Shown here piece after piece: positions 33,636 through 41,532 of a stretch of DNA of 64,000 nt. The DNA lies in assembly GCF_026167665.1 (NCBI RefSeq), contig NZ_CP098740.1:7316001-7380000 (forward strand), given 5' to 3'. Each line of letters begins with the position of its first letter. Position 1 is the stretch's first letter. Position numbers and translations under genes: made by a program. The notes beneath the pieces were generated by a model. That model made no database searches, was not told the origin of the DNA, and saw nothing but the letters and a program-made list of their open reading frames with translations. Source of the DNA: Streptomyces drozdowiczii. Lineage in GTDB: Bacteria > Actinomycetota > Actinomycetes > Streptomycetales > Streptomycetaceae.

Positions 33636-33734
33636 TCACTTCCCCTGCCGGACGCGGCGAAGGGCCTCTTCGATGATCGGGTCGGTGTTGTCGTCGTTCT
33701 GTGCAACGCTGAGGGAGTTCAACAGGGCCTCCAT
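33636..33734 (-). CDS. Microprotein upstream of WhiB, 32 aa
   Basis: ATG 33734 has AGGA at a five-base spacer and encodes MEALLNSLSVAQNDDNTDPI then IEEALRRVRQGK. Its TGA lies within the WhiB ribosome-binding region, so translation of the two could be linked. It is too short for family assignment. Confidence 0.4.
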   Translation of the reverse strand: MEALLNSLSVAQNDDNTDPIIEEALRRVRQGK

Positions 33735-33746
33735 GCAGGTCCTGGA

Positions 33747-33775
33747 CAGCCCCGGGGGTCCGATCCCTGGGGCTG
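33747..33775. terminator. Hairpin upstream of the WhiB unit
   Basis: Arms CAGCCCC (33747-33753) and GGGGCTG (33769-33775), extended by three further G-C pairs and a G-T pair. It could be a terminator for leftward transcription or an attenuator. Confidence 0.45.
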
Positions 33776-34386
33776 CCGCCGTTGGTAGAGCCGGTGTCCA
33801 CCGCGCTCTCCACCGCCCGCCCGAACGACCCGAAAGCCGGCGGTGGACGACTGGGCAGCGCGGGGCTGCAGAACAGGGGGCGCGGCCTCTGCCGCCGCGC
33901 CTGCTCGCCTTGTGTTCTGAGAGGGAGAACGAGGTTCCCTCAGTCCCGACGCGGCTCCTCGCCTCGGCTGGGACCGGGTGCCGAGGGTCTGGGAGCGTGT
34001 CGCGTCGTTCTTAACGTCGTGGGGTGTCGGCCCTCCACGCTTTCCGTCAGTAATGAGCGCCTGGTTGGTACTGCACCGGGCCGCCCCAGGAACTGAGCGC
34101 CTGACAGGTCATTGCGTGTGCCGACTGCCACCACCAGGGGTGATGGCGCCGCACGACGGGTTTCCACTCACCTCCGGCTGGTGTGGTCACGGCCGGTGCT
34201 GCGGTGGTGGATCGCGCTGTGGAGTTCTCAAGGAACAGCCGCTGCCTTCCAGAGCCAGCCCAAGGGCTGGGTGTCCGGGCGGATGCTGTCGGGAGTGGCG
34301 CTTCCGGCTCCCACATCCGGCGCCGCCCGCGGGGGCGGTTCCGGGTGAGGGAGCCGGGTCCGAAGACCCGGCGGTGGTGCGGGAGG
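33776..34386. other. Gene-free stretch of about 610 bases
   Basis: No gene with a ribosome site and coding-like composition was seen on either strand. It includes a short hairpin-like motif around 34210-34235 (GAGTTCTC core). It presumably holds the promoter of the WhiB unit. Confidence 0.4.
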
Positions 34387-34767
34387 TCAGGCCGCGATCG
34401 GCAGGGGAGCCGCGGCGGCCGGCCGCGTGATGCGCAGCTGCGTGGCGTAGGGGAGGAGCACGTCGACCAGGCGCTGGCGCACCAGCTCGGTGGCGGTCGG
34501 GTCGGTGGCGACGATGTCGCGGGCGGCGAGCATGCGGTTCTCGCGGGCCTCGATCGCGGCGACGGCGGCGGCGATGTCCAGGCCGTCCAGCCGCTCGTGG
34601 GGCAGGGGGCCGGCCTCGAACATCTCCAGCGGCATCCCAAAGGCGACGTCCAGGTCCAGGCCGCCGAAGTCGGGGAGCGGCACCTCCACCGCCTCCAGGA
34701 GCGCGAGCGTCTCGGCGTCGAAGTTCTCGGTGGCGAGGCCGGCGGAGGGGCGGCTGGTGGTGTTCAT
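34387..34767 (-). CDS. Hypothetical acidic protein, 126 aa
   Basis: ATG 34767 follows GAAGGGAG. An acidic helical protein (NFDAETLALLEAVEVPLPDF; AAVAAIEARENRMLAARDIV) with no recognised domain. It is divergent from the GntR gene, sharing the AT-richer promoter region between them. Confidence 0.55.
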   Translation of the reverse strand: MNTTSRPSAGLATENFDAETLALLEAVEVPLPDFGGLDLDVAFGMPLEMFEAGPLPHERLDGLDIAAAVAAIEARENRMLAARDIVATDPTATELVRQRLVDVLLPYATQLRITRPAAAAPLPIAA

Positions 34768-34849
34768 GGGGTGGTGCTCCCTTCAAGTTCGGGCTCTACG
34801 TGATCCCAGGAAGTGGCAGGTGGGGGCCTTTGCCGCCCCGCTCACCTCG

Positions 34850-34945
34850 TCGGCATACCTAACTTAGCTGATACAGTCGGGGTTGTGTCAAGCGGTTGTT
34901 TGAGGAAGCTATGGAAGCTAGCTAAGGCGAGGGGGTCGACCTACG
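34850..34945. promoter_or_regulatory. GntR promoter and operator region
   Basis: This AT-richer stretch holds ACTTAGCT (near 34863), TATGGAAGCTAGCTAAGG (near 34911) and other TAGCTAA half-sites just before the GntR gene. A related CTAACTTCGTTAG palindrome lies after the gene at 35336-35348. Such half-sites suit GntR autoregulation. Confidence 0.45.
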
Positions 34946-35287
34946 ATGACGCTCATGAGCAACGAGGCCGTGCAGCCATACCAGCGAATCGTTCAGGATG
35001 TCCGCGACAAGATCCGCTCCGGCCGCTGGACCGCCGGGACGAAACTGCCGAGCACACGGGAGCTGGCAGAGGAGTACGGCGTCGCGGCCGGCACCGTCCA
35101 GCGGGCCCTGACGGAGCTGCGCACGGCAGGGCTCATCTACTCCCACCAAGGACGCGGCAGCTTCATCACAGAGACCGCTGCCGAGTCCAGCGAGGACTCG
35201 ACTGGCCGCGCCCTCAAGGCCCTTGAGGAGCAGATCGCCGACCTCGCCGCGCGCCTCGAACGGATCGAGAAGGGCCGAAGCGACTGA
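34946..35287 (+). CDS. GntR-family regulator (KorSA-like), 113 aa
   Basis: PYQRIVQDVRDKIRSGRW, GTKLPSTRELAEEYGVAAGT and VQRALTELRTAGLIYSHQGR with GSFI form the full winged-helix domain of GntR proteins. A short coiled coil follows (LKALEEQIADLAARLERIE) with no effector domain, as in KorSA-type repressors of Streptomyces plasmid transfer genes. It probably represses tra and its own promoter. ATG 34946 is used; 34955 is possible. Confidence 0.8.
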   Translation: MTLMSNEAVQPYQRIVQDVRDKIRSGRWTAGTKLPSTRELAEEYGVAAGTVQRALTELRTAGLIYSHQGRGSFITETAAESSEDSTGRALKALEEQIADLAARLERIEKGRSD

Positions 35288-35391
35288 CGCCCTTTCCCAC
35301 GTCCCGTTGCGCATGTTCGTCCCTCCTTGGCCGGTCTAACTTCGTTAGCAAAGTTGTAGGCCCAGCCCGGGAGCGAGTGCTAGATCGGACA

Positions 35392-35412
35392 TGTATCCAG
35401 CCGCTGGATACA
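35392..35412. promoter_or_regulatory. 21-bp palindromic operator TGTATCCAG-ccg-CTGGATACA
   Basis: Perfect nine-base arms with a three-base spacer, located 29 bases before the GTG start of the XRE regulator. Three further TGTATCCG copies lie inside that gene. Most likely an autoregulatory operator. Confidence 0.65.
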
Positions 35413-35440
35413 CCGAGTGGAGACATGGAGGGATCACCAA

Positions 35441-36874
35441 GTGGGGCAGCAGCCGAACGTGCTGACGCCGGAACAGTCGCCTCTGCACCGCTTCGGATAC
35501 ACGCTTCGAGAGCTCCGAAAGGTCCGCGGCATGTCGCTCCGGGAACTGGCCGCGAAGTCCTTCATGTCGCACTCCAAGCTGCAGAAATGGGAGAACGCCA
35601 GCCGCCCGCCGAAGGACCGAGCGGAAGTCGAGCTGATCGATTCCCTGCTCCGGGCCGGCGGTGTTCTGGTCGACCTCTGGGAGCGGATCAGCCCCGGTGT
35701 ATCCGCTCGGGCCGCTGTATCCGTTTCTGCTCCCCATGTATCCGAAACGTCGATCGGGCTGGCCGCAGCGGCCAGCGAGCGGGCAGCGTCTGATCATGAG
35801 GGGATCTTTGTCCCCGCTCGTCTACGGGATGGATCGGTGGTATTCGTGGCGCTCGATCGACGCGACTTGCTGCGTGGTGGGGTGGGCATCGGCGCTGCGG
35901 CCGCTTTCGGCGCGAGCACGCCGGCGGTCGCGGAATCCGGGGTTGTTCAGGGCCTGATGCAGCCCCCGCAGATGGCGGCCGCGTACAGCGGCACGCCCAT
36001 CGAGCACTTCCGGCAGGCCCGCCGCCTGCTGATCGACAACGACAACCTGCTGGGGCCGCGGCACACCATCGCAGCCGTACGTGAGCACATCGAGAAAATC
36101 AAGTCGCTGCGCCAGGGCACCAAGGGCGCCGATCGCCATGACCTGATGGAGCTCCAGACGCAGTACGCCGAGTTCGCCTCCTGGCTCTACCAGGACATGG
36201 GCGACTTCGGGAGCGCGGGGTTCTGGCTCGACAGGGCGTTCCAGTGGAGTCACACCGTCGGCGACGGCGACCTGACCTCCTATGTCATGGCACGCAAGGC
36301 GCAGCTCGCCGGGGAGATGCGGGACCGGGTCGACGTCGTCGACCTGGCTGAGGCGGCGCAGCGGATGGCGCGGCCTCGAAGCCGCCTCGCGGCGGTCGCC
36401 CGAACCTACGAGTCGTACGGCCACGCGCTTCGAGGTGAGTCCAGCGACAGCGAGCGCGCGATCGACGATGTCCGTAACTCCCTTGATCGCGTTTCCAGCG
36501 ACGCGACCCCCTGGGGTGTGTGGCTGAACGAGCAGTACCTCGATGTCCACCGAGCGCAGGGCTTGGAGGTGCTGGGGAAGCACGCTCAGGCTGCGGAGGT
36601 CTTCGCCCGCGCCATCGAGGCCCTGCCCGCGGGCTACCACCGGGACCGGGGTGTATACCTGGCCCGCGCCGCCGTCGCCCACGCTGGCGCCGGCTCGCCG
36701 GAAGAGGCCGCAGCCGTCGGCCTCCAGGCGCTAGCCGTCGCTCGGGACACCGGCTCCGGCCGGATCATGCGCGAGCTGGTCAACCTCGACAAGACGCTGG
36801 TCCCGTGGCAGCGCCAGCCGGAGGTGGCCGCCTTCCGTGAGAGCTTCGACGCCGTCCTTGCCCACGAGTCCTGA
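35441..36874 (+). CDS. XRE-family regulator with TPR-like C-terminal domain, 477 aa
   Basis: GTG 35441 follows GGAGGG. The N-terminal helix-turn-helix is clear (FGYTLRELRKVRGMSLRELA, SKLQKWENASRPP). A linker and a Tat-like stretch (RRDLLRGGVGIGAAAAFGA) lead to an about 270-aa helical repeat domain of the kind seen in Streptomyces XRE regulators (HTVGDGDLTSYVMARKAQLA; GKHAQAAEVFARAIEALP). It probably senses a ligand or peptide and controls nearby genes through the TGTATCC sites. Confidence 0.75.
   Translation: MGQQPNVLTPEQSPLHRFGYTLRELRKVRGMSLRELAAKSFMSHSKLQKWENASRPPKDRAEVELIDSLLRAGGVLVDLWERISPGVSARAAVSVSAPHVSETSIGLAAAASERAASDHEGIFVPARLRDGSVVFVALDRRDLLRGGVGIGAAAAFGASTPAVAESGVVQGLMQPPQMAAAYSGTPIEHFRQARRLLIDNDNLLGPRHTIAAVREHIEKIKSLRQGTKGADRHDLMELQTQYAEFASWLYQDMGDFGSAGFWLDRAFQWSHTVGDGDLTSYVMARKAQLAGEMRDRVDVVDLAEAAQRMARPRSRLAAVARTYESYGHALRGESSDSERAIDDVRNSLDRVSSDATPWGVWLNEQYLDVHRAQGLEVLGKHAQAAEVFARAIEALPAGYHRDRGVYLARAAVAHAGAGSPEEAAAVGLQALAVARDTGSGRIMRELVNLDKTLVPWQRQPEVAAFRESFDAVLAHES
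35698..35744 (+). repeat. Three TGTATCCG repeats inside the XRE gene
   Basis: Copies begin at 35698, 35716 and 35737 (18 and 21 bases apart). Each matches the half-site of the promoter palindrome at 35392-35412, so they are likely internal operators. Confidence 0.6.
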
Positions 36875-36896
36875 GAGAAACGGATCACCGACGCCC

Positions 36897-37580
36897 ATGA
36901 CCGCACGTCCGTACGTCATACTCTCCGCTGCCATGTCGGTCGACGGCTACCTGGACGACGCCAGCCCTCAGCGGCTGCGCCTGTCCAACGCGGCCGACTT
37001 CGACCGCGTTGACCAGGTCCGCGCGGAGTCCGACGCCATCCTGATCGGTGCGACGACCATGCGGAAGGACAACCCGCGCCTGCTGGTCAACAGCGAGGAA
37101 CGCAGGGCTCAGCGCGTTGCCGAGGGCAAGCCTGCCTACCCGCTCAAGGTCACGGTCACCCGGACCGGGGACCTCTCCGCTGACCTCAACTTCTGGCACC
37201 ACGGCGGCCCGAAACTGGTCTTCACTGTCGATGACGCAGTGGAGAAAGTGCGCGCCACGCTCGACGGCCTGGCCGACGTCGTCAGCGTCGGCCCGGAACT
37301 CGATTGGGGCCTGGTCCTCGATGAGCTCGGGCGCCGTGGAATCGGCCGACTCATGGTGGAGGGCGGCGGCACGATCCACACCCAGCTCATGGCCGCAGAC
37401 CTCGCCGACGAAGTGCACCTCGCCATCGCACCCCTGCTGGTCGGTCAGCCGGAGGCGGCACGCTTCCTGGCCGCCGCCGACTATCCCGGCGGAACGACGG
37501 CCCGGATGAAGGTGCTGGAGGTCCGGGCGATCGACGACGTCGTCTTCGTCCGCTACTCCCCGAAGGAGCGCACCGCCTGA
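36897..37580 (+). CDS. RibD C-terminal-type reductase, 227 aa
   Basis: A dihydrofolate-reductase-fold protein like the reductase half of RibD, which uses NADPH to reduce a ribosyl-pyrimidine. YVILSAAMSVDGYLDD, AILIGATTMRKDNPRLL and RLMVEGGGTIHTQLMAADLA with DEVHLAIAPLLVG are the family landmarks. Its stop overlaps the start of the deaminase gene (TGATG), so the two halves of RibD are encoded separately and coupled. A role in riboflavin or modified-nucleoside synthesis is possible. Confidence 0.8.
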   Translation: MTARPYVILSAAMSVDGYLDDASPQRLRLSNAADFDRVDQVRAESDAILIGATTMRKDNPRLLVNSEERRAQRVAEGKPAYPLKVTVTRTGDLSADLNFWHHGGPKLVFTVDDAVEKVRATLDGLADVVSVGPELDWGLVLDELGRRGIGRLMVEGGGTIHTQLMAADLADEVHLAIAPLLVGQPEAARFLAAADYPGGTTARMKVLEVRAIDDVVFVRYSPKERTA

Positions 37581-38061
37581 TGTACGCCCCCGACCGAGCC
37601 CAGGACCTGCGCTGGATGCAGCGTGCGATCGACCTCGCCATGCTGTGCCCTCCGGCTCCCGGCGCCTACTCGGTCGGAGCGGTCATCGTTGGCGAGGACG
37701 GCACCGAGTTGGCGTCCGGCTACTCCCGCGCGACCGGCCCCGCGAGCACGCGGAGGAAGTCGCCCTCGCCCAACTCCCCCAGGGCGACCCGCGCCTCGCG
37801 GGTGCGACGATCTACAGCACGCTGGAGCCCTGCTCCCAGCGCAGCGCCTCCCGTACGCCCTGCGCGTACCGAATCCTCGAGGCTGGCATCCCGCGCGTCG
37901 TCATCGCTTGGCGTGAGCCGAGCCTGTTCGTCGACGACTGCGTCGGCTACGAGCAGCTGGTGGAGGCCGGAGTGACTGTCGTGGAGCTGCCCGAGTTGGC
38001 GGCGGCCGCGAAGGCGACCAACTCCCACCTGCCGGGTCTGGGCGAGGAGGGGTCCCGGTGA
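37580..38061 (+). pseudogene. RibD N-terminal-type deaminase, frameshifted as sequenced (160 aa if restored)
   Basis: A zinc-dependent cytidine-deaminase-fold protein matching the deaminase half of RibD. MQRAIDLAMLCPPAPGAYSV, GAVIVGEDGTELASGYSR, then the frame is lost. It resumes as HAEEVALAQLPQGDPRLAGA, TIYSTLEPCSQRSASRTPCA, with the HAE and PCx8C zinc residues. One extra C in the C4 run at 37738-37741 restores GPREHAEE. The gene is coupled to the reductase upstream. An XRE gene follows about 90 bases later. Confidence 0.75.
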
Positions 38062-38150
38062 ACGTCGCGCCTCTCGCAGTAGCGCCGCGCCCCCGCCGGC
38101 GATCAGATCGTGTATCTTTCGCAGTTACAACGATCATGGAAGGCGTGGCT

Positions 38151-38456
38151 ATGTCCGACTCGGACCGCTCGCAGCGGGTGGACGCTCTGCTGAACGGCCT
38201 GCCCGAGGCTCTGCCGTCTCCGCATGTGCGCGCGAAGCTGCGCCTCGCGGCCGGCCTCACTCAGCAGGACATCGCGGACGCCGTGGGCGTGAAGAGGGTC
38301 GCGGTCACGCGGTGGGAGTTGGGCCAGACCAGCCCTCGACGCCCGCACCGCGAGGACTACTTGCGTCTCCTCAAGGGCCTCGCAGAACGCTTCCCCGAGG
38401 CTGCGAAAGCGGATGAGGGCATGCCGACGCCGGCCTCCGAAGGGGGGTCGGGATGA
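38151..38456 (+). CDS. XRE-family regulator, 101 aa
   Basis: ATG 38151 follows GGAAGG at a seven-base spacer. VRAKLRLAAGLTQQDIADAV, GVKRVAVTRWELGQTSPRRP and LKGLAERFPEA form a compact helix-turn-helix very like the N-terminus of Tap on the same replicon. It is the last gene before the hairpin-rich block, so it could bind there. Confidence 0.75.
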   Translation: MSDSDRSQRVDALLNGLPEALPSPHVRAKLRLAAGLTQQDIADAVGVKRVAVTRWELGQTSPRRPHREDYLRLLKGLAERFPEAAKADEGMPTPASEGGSG

Positions 38457-39477
38457 CCTAGTGGTCATCGGCCGCGCGCGCCAAGAGGCGGACTACCAAT
38501 CCGCTGGCCTCGCGCGGCCCGTCTACCGACCGGCTTACCGCCGTGTCGGTCGCTCAGGTCCCAGTTACCGCTGGTCCTGAGCCACGACTCACTGAGCCGC
38601 TCATATCTCTACCGGCCCTTACCAGGGCCACCACCACCGGCCGCTTACCACGGCCACCACAGCCGCAGATCCGCACCACTGGTGTCACCGCGGGCCCCCA
38701 CCACAGGGGCTTCGCGATTCACCGGGATCAAGAGAAGAGGAGAAATCTCCCCCACCTGACCCAGGTCCGCCCTCTTCTCACGAAGGAGGCGGTCCCTGAC
38801 ACATCCGCACATCTGAAGTCGGTCCAGCCCCAAGGGGCTCTGGTCGGTCCAGCTATATGGAGAGCAGGTCGTTTCTCATAGTGCCCGAAGTGGCGTCCCC
38901 CTGTCAGCTTGACCCCGTCCGTTTCGCCCCGGTACGGGCCACGCGATCTTCCTCCGCGTCAAGCAAGACCCATGCGATTTGGGCTATCTATTCACTTCGG
39001 CCACATAAATCCTTGGCCATTGATGTAACCAACGCGACAATCGCTGTCCGCGGCTCGAACAGCGCGGTCTGGGACGGTGACAGCGGGGCTTGCGTGGCTA
39101 GCCCCCGCATCAGCCACGTTGCCGCCATGACACCCATCTCTCATCCGTACCCGCGCGCCCGCGCCCTTCCCGGCGGCCCGTCGAGCATCTTGGCGGCACC
39201 GGCTGCCGCACGGAGCTTCCGCCCGTGGGGCGGGGCGCGATTGCAAGTTGTTGTCCGCGGGGCGGGAGGGAGAACGGGTTCCGCCGCTGCTCGGACTCTG
39301 TCCACAGGCGGCCTGCATGAGGCTGCCGGGATGATCTCTTTCTCGTGGGTGGCGAAGGTCCTCGAGCCGGTGTCCGGATCGCGTCCGGCGTGTGAGCGAG
39401 CGGCTGACCAGTTCAGGATGTGTCCTCTCCGTCAGCCGTTCGGCCCGCGTTCCTCCGGTCTGGTGCCCGCGTCGGTG
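38457..39477. other. One-kb gene-free block, candidate replication origin
   Basis: No gene is supported here. Its left part (38470-38655) is an array of five hairpins with (C/T)TACC near each apex; the rest has ordinary composition, with AT-richer stretches near 38990-39010. It separates an XRE regulator from the probable replication initiator and DciA-like loader, the expected place of an origin. Function is inference. Confidence 0.45.
38470..38655. repeat. Array of five inverted repeats with (C/T)TACC loops
   Basis: Hairpins at 38470-38519 (outer arms GGCCGCGCG/CGCGCGGCC), 38525-38550 (ACCGAC/GTCGGT), 38552-38582 (GCTCAGG/CCTGAGC), 38614-38629 (GGCCCT/AGGGCC) and 38639-38655 (GGCCG/CGGCC). 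All enclose CTACC or TTACC in or next to the loop. Confidence 0.65.
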
Positions 39478-40011
39478 TCAGCCGACCGGAGCGGGTTTCG
39501 GCACGTCTGCCTTCTTCTCGACGAAGGCCCACTGCCCGTTCGGTGCGGAGTAAGGGGTGCCGGGCGGAACGGTCATCCACAGGGATCCGTCGTCGGCGAT
39601 GAGGAGCATGCCCTGCGCGTGCAGGGAGTGGATGGATTCACGGACGTCCTCCGGCTCGGATCCAAGCGATTCATGGAGATCTGCCACGAGGTCCGTGTCG
39701 CGCAGAATGAGGTCGAGGTGGCATGCTGCGGCGATCGGAATCTGAGGTCCGTAGATCGCGCGGTACTCAAGCAGGAGGCGCATGGTGGCCGCCTCTCCGG
39801 AGTCGGCGCCGAACTCCTCGACCACCTTGTCCATCACATTCTCGTCCGTGCCGGTCGGCCTGTCCCATTCCTGGTAGTAGCAGCCAGGTGGGTTGAGGTT
39901 GTACAGGCTCCTGATGCGAGGGGCTCCGGGAGTCCGGCGGTTCCTGGTGGCGCGGCGGGCGTTCTTCTGTGCTCTGCGGGCGCCGGGGTTCTGCTTCTTC
40001 TTCGATGCCAT
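39478..40011 (-). CDS. Hypothetical protein, 177 aa
   Basis: Begins at ATG 40011 with a Lys/Arg-rich N-terminus (MASKKKQNPGARRAQKNARR), followed by a helical acidic domain (LHESLGSEPEDVRESIHSLH, AQGMLLIADDGSLWMTVPPG) that resembles a winged helix. It is divergent from the initiator gene and borders the candidate origin, so a regulatory role in replication is conceivable. Family unknown. Confidence 0.6.
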   Translation of the reverse strand: MASKKKQNPGARRAQKNARRATRNRRTPGAPRIRSLYNLNPPGCYYQEWDRPTGTDENVMDKVVEEFGADSGEAATMRLLLEYRAIYGPQIPIAAACHLDLILRDTDLVADLHESLGSEPEDVRESIHSLHAQGMLLIADDGSLWMTVPPGTPYSAPNGQWAFVEKKADVPKPAPVG

Positions 40012-40088
40012 ACCCGACACAACGACTTGGATGGGTACCGGTTTCCGTCTTCCCGTCCCACAGGCCGTCCGGCCGGGGACGTGGTCCT

Positions 40089-41524
40089 GTGACGACGCGA
40101 GCCGCGGCTACCCCGGCGTCCGAGGCGACCAGGGAGTCGGTGGACGAGGTAGTCATGCTGCCAGAGCTGTGGGTGCCGGAGGCGTCGCAGTGGCTGTCGT
40201 CGTCGGCGGGGCGCATCGCTCTGGACGGCTATTCGTGGATGCAGGCCGTGCACTGGGTGGCCGGCTCCGGGTTGTACCGGCCGCGGCGGTACCGGTCGCA
40301 CGGGCCGCGCTCGTTCGGGCCGACGACGGTGCGCGTCGCCCAGGAGCTCGCGGCGCTGTTCCCGTGCCGTCCGGGGATCGACTACCTGGTGCGGCGCACC
40401 GGGCTGTCGGAGCGGTCGGTGGAATACCACCTGCAGATCCTGCGGGAGACGGGCCTGCTCGCGTGGATCGTGAAGGGCACCCGGGTCTCCGGCGGACCGG
40501 CGCAGGCCAGCGAGTTCGCGCTGATGGTGCCGGTGGAGTTCGACGTGGCGCTGGGCGTGCGTACGGCCGGTGAGGGCACCGCGCGCCGGATGACGGGGAT
40601 CGCGGAAGCCGGCCGGGAGCTGATGGCGGCGCTGTCGAAGAAGGCAGCCCGCAAGGTCCGCAAGCGGCGGTCGAAGTCGTCCTCGAAGTCCCCGGCGAAG
40701 GGTGCCCGGAAGGCTGCTGACCAGGGTGTTGTGACGGCTGTTTCGGATGAGGTCCGTTGCACCCCAATGGGGGTAGTTCCCGCAGTGCTTTTTCTGCGGG
40801 AACTACCTCTCTTCCCCCTGAGAACGAGCTCGCAAGCGGGCAGAGCGATTCCCCCACCCCGAAGAAGGTCAAGTGCGGCCGCCGGCAGCTGAACGCGGTG
40901 GGGCGCCGTTTCCAGCTGGCCTCGGAGCTGATCCGCCAGGTGCCGTGGATGGGCCGCGCCGCGGTGCCCCGGATCGCCTGGATCCTCAAGGAGGTCTCCG
41001 ACGCGGGCTGGACGGCCGACCAGGTAATCGCGTTTCTGGACTGCGGCGACGCCCCGGGCAGCGTCCACCGCCCGTCGGGGTTCCTCGCCGGGCGGCTGAA
41101 GGGTGCGGTGGCGCTGTGGCCGACCAAGGAGGGCCGGGAGCGGGCCGTCCAGGCGTACCGGGACTCCCGGCGCGCGGAGAAGGCCCGCCACCAGGAGTGG
41201 GAGGGCGCCTGGACGTCTCCGCGCAGTGAGTCCGTCCGCCGCCTGGTCGCCAACGCGCTCGCCCCGCAGCAGCCGCAGTACGACATCCCGGACGGCCACC
41301 AGGGCGCGGGCGAGACCGGCCCTGATGTGCCCGGCGAGGACGAGCTCAAGGAGTTCCGGGCCACGGCCTGGCAGGAGTTCATGCTCGGCAGGCCCGACCA
41401 GGTCCTCATGACCCTCGACACCCTCGGTCCGGCCGCCGCCGAACAGATCTACGGCCCTGAGCTGGTGCAGCGCGTACGCAAGCTGGTCAGCGGCACCTCG
41501 CTGATGACCGTCGGACGCCAGTAG
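40089..41524 (+). pseudogene. Probable plasmid replication initiator, frameshifted as sequenced (478 aa if restored)
   Basis: A winged-helix protein of the kind used to initiate Streptomyces plasmid replication: LDGYSWMQAVHWVAGSGL, TTVRVAQELAALFPCRPGID and YLVRRTGLSERSVEYHLQIL. A Lys/Arg/Ser linker follows. The frame then fails after RCTPMG and resumes as GGSSRSAFSAGTTS, RRQLNAVGRRFQLASELIRQ and AAVPRIAWILKEVSDAGW. One extra G in the G5 run at 40769-40773 restores it. GTG 40089 or ATG 40155 may start it. Its stop is nine bases before the DciA-like start. The initiator role is inferred from context and fold. Confidence 0.6.
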
Positions 41525-41532
41525 GAGGCGTG

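Noticed and set aside
33741..33776. tRNA-like T-arm (GGTCCGATCCC)
   Set aside because: The loop lacks the TTC core and no acceptor, D or anticodon arms can be drawn; it is a simple hairpin.
34200..34240. Small hairpin around GGAGTTCTCAAGG
   Set aside because: Arms of only about five bases and no gene context; no function could be supported.
39290..39305. DnaA-box-like CTGTCCACA in the gene-free block
   Set aside because: A single imperfect copy, with a similar one at 2713 outside any candidate origin; no cluster.
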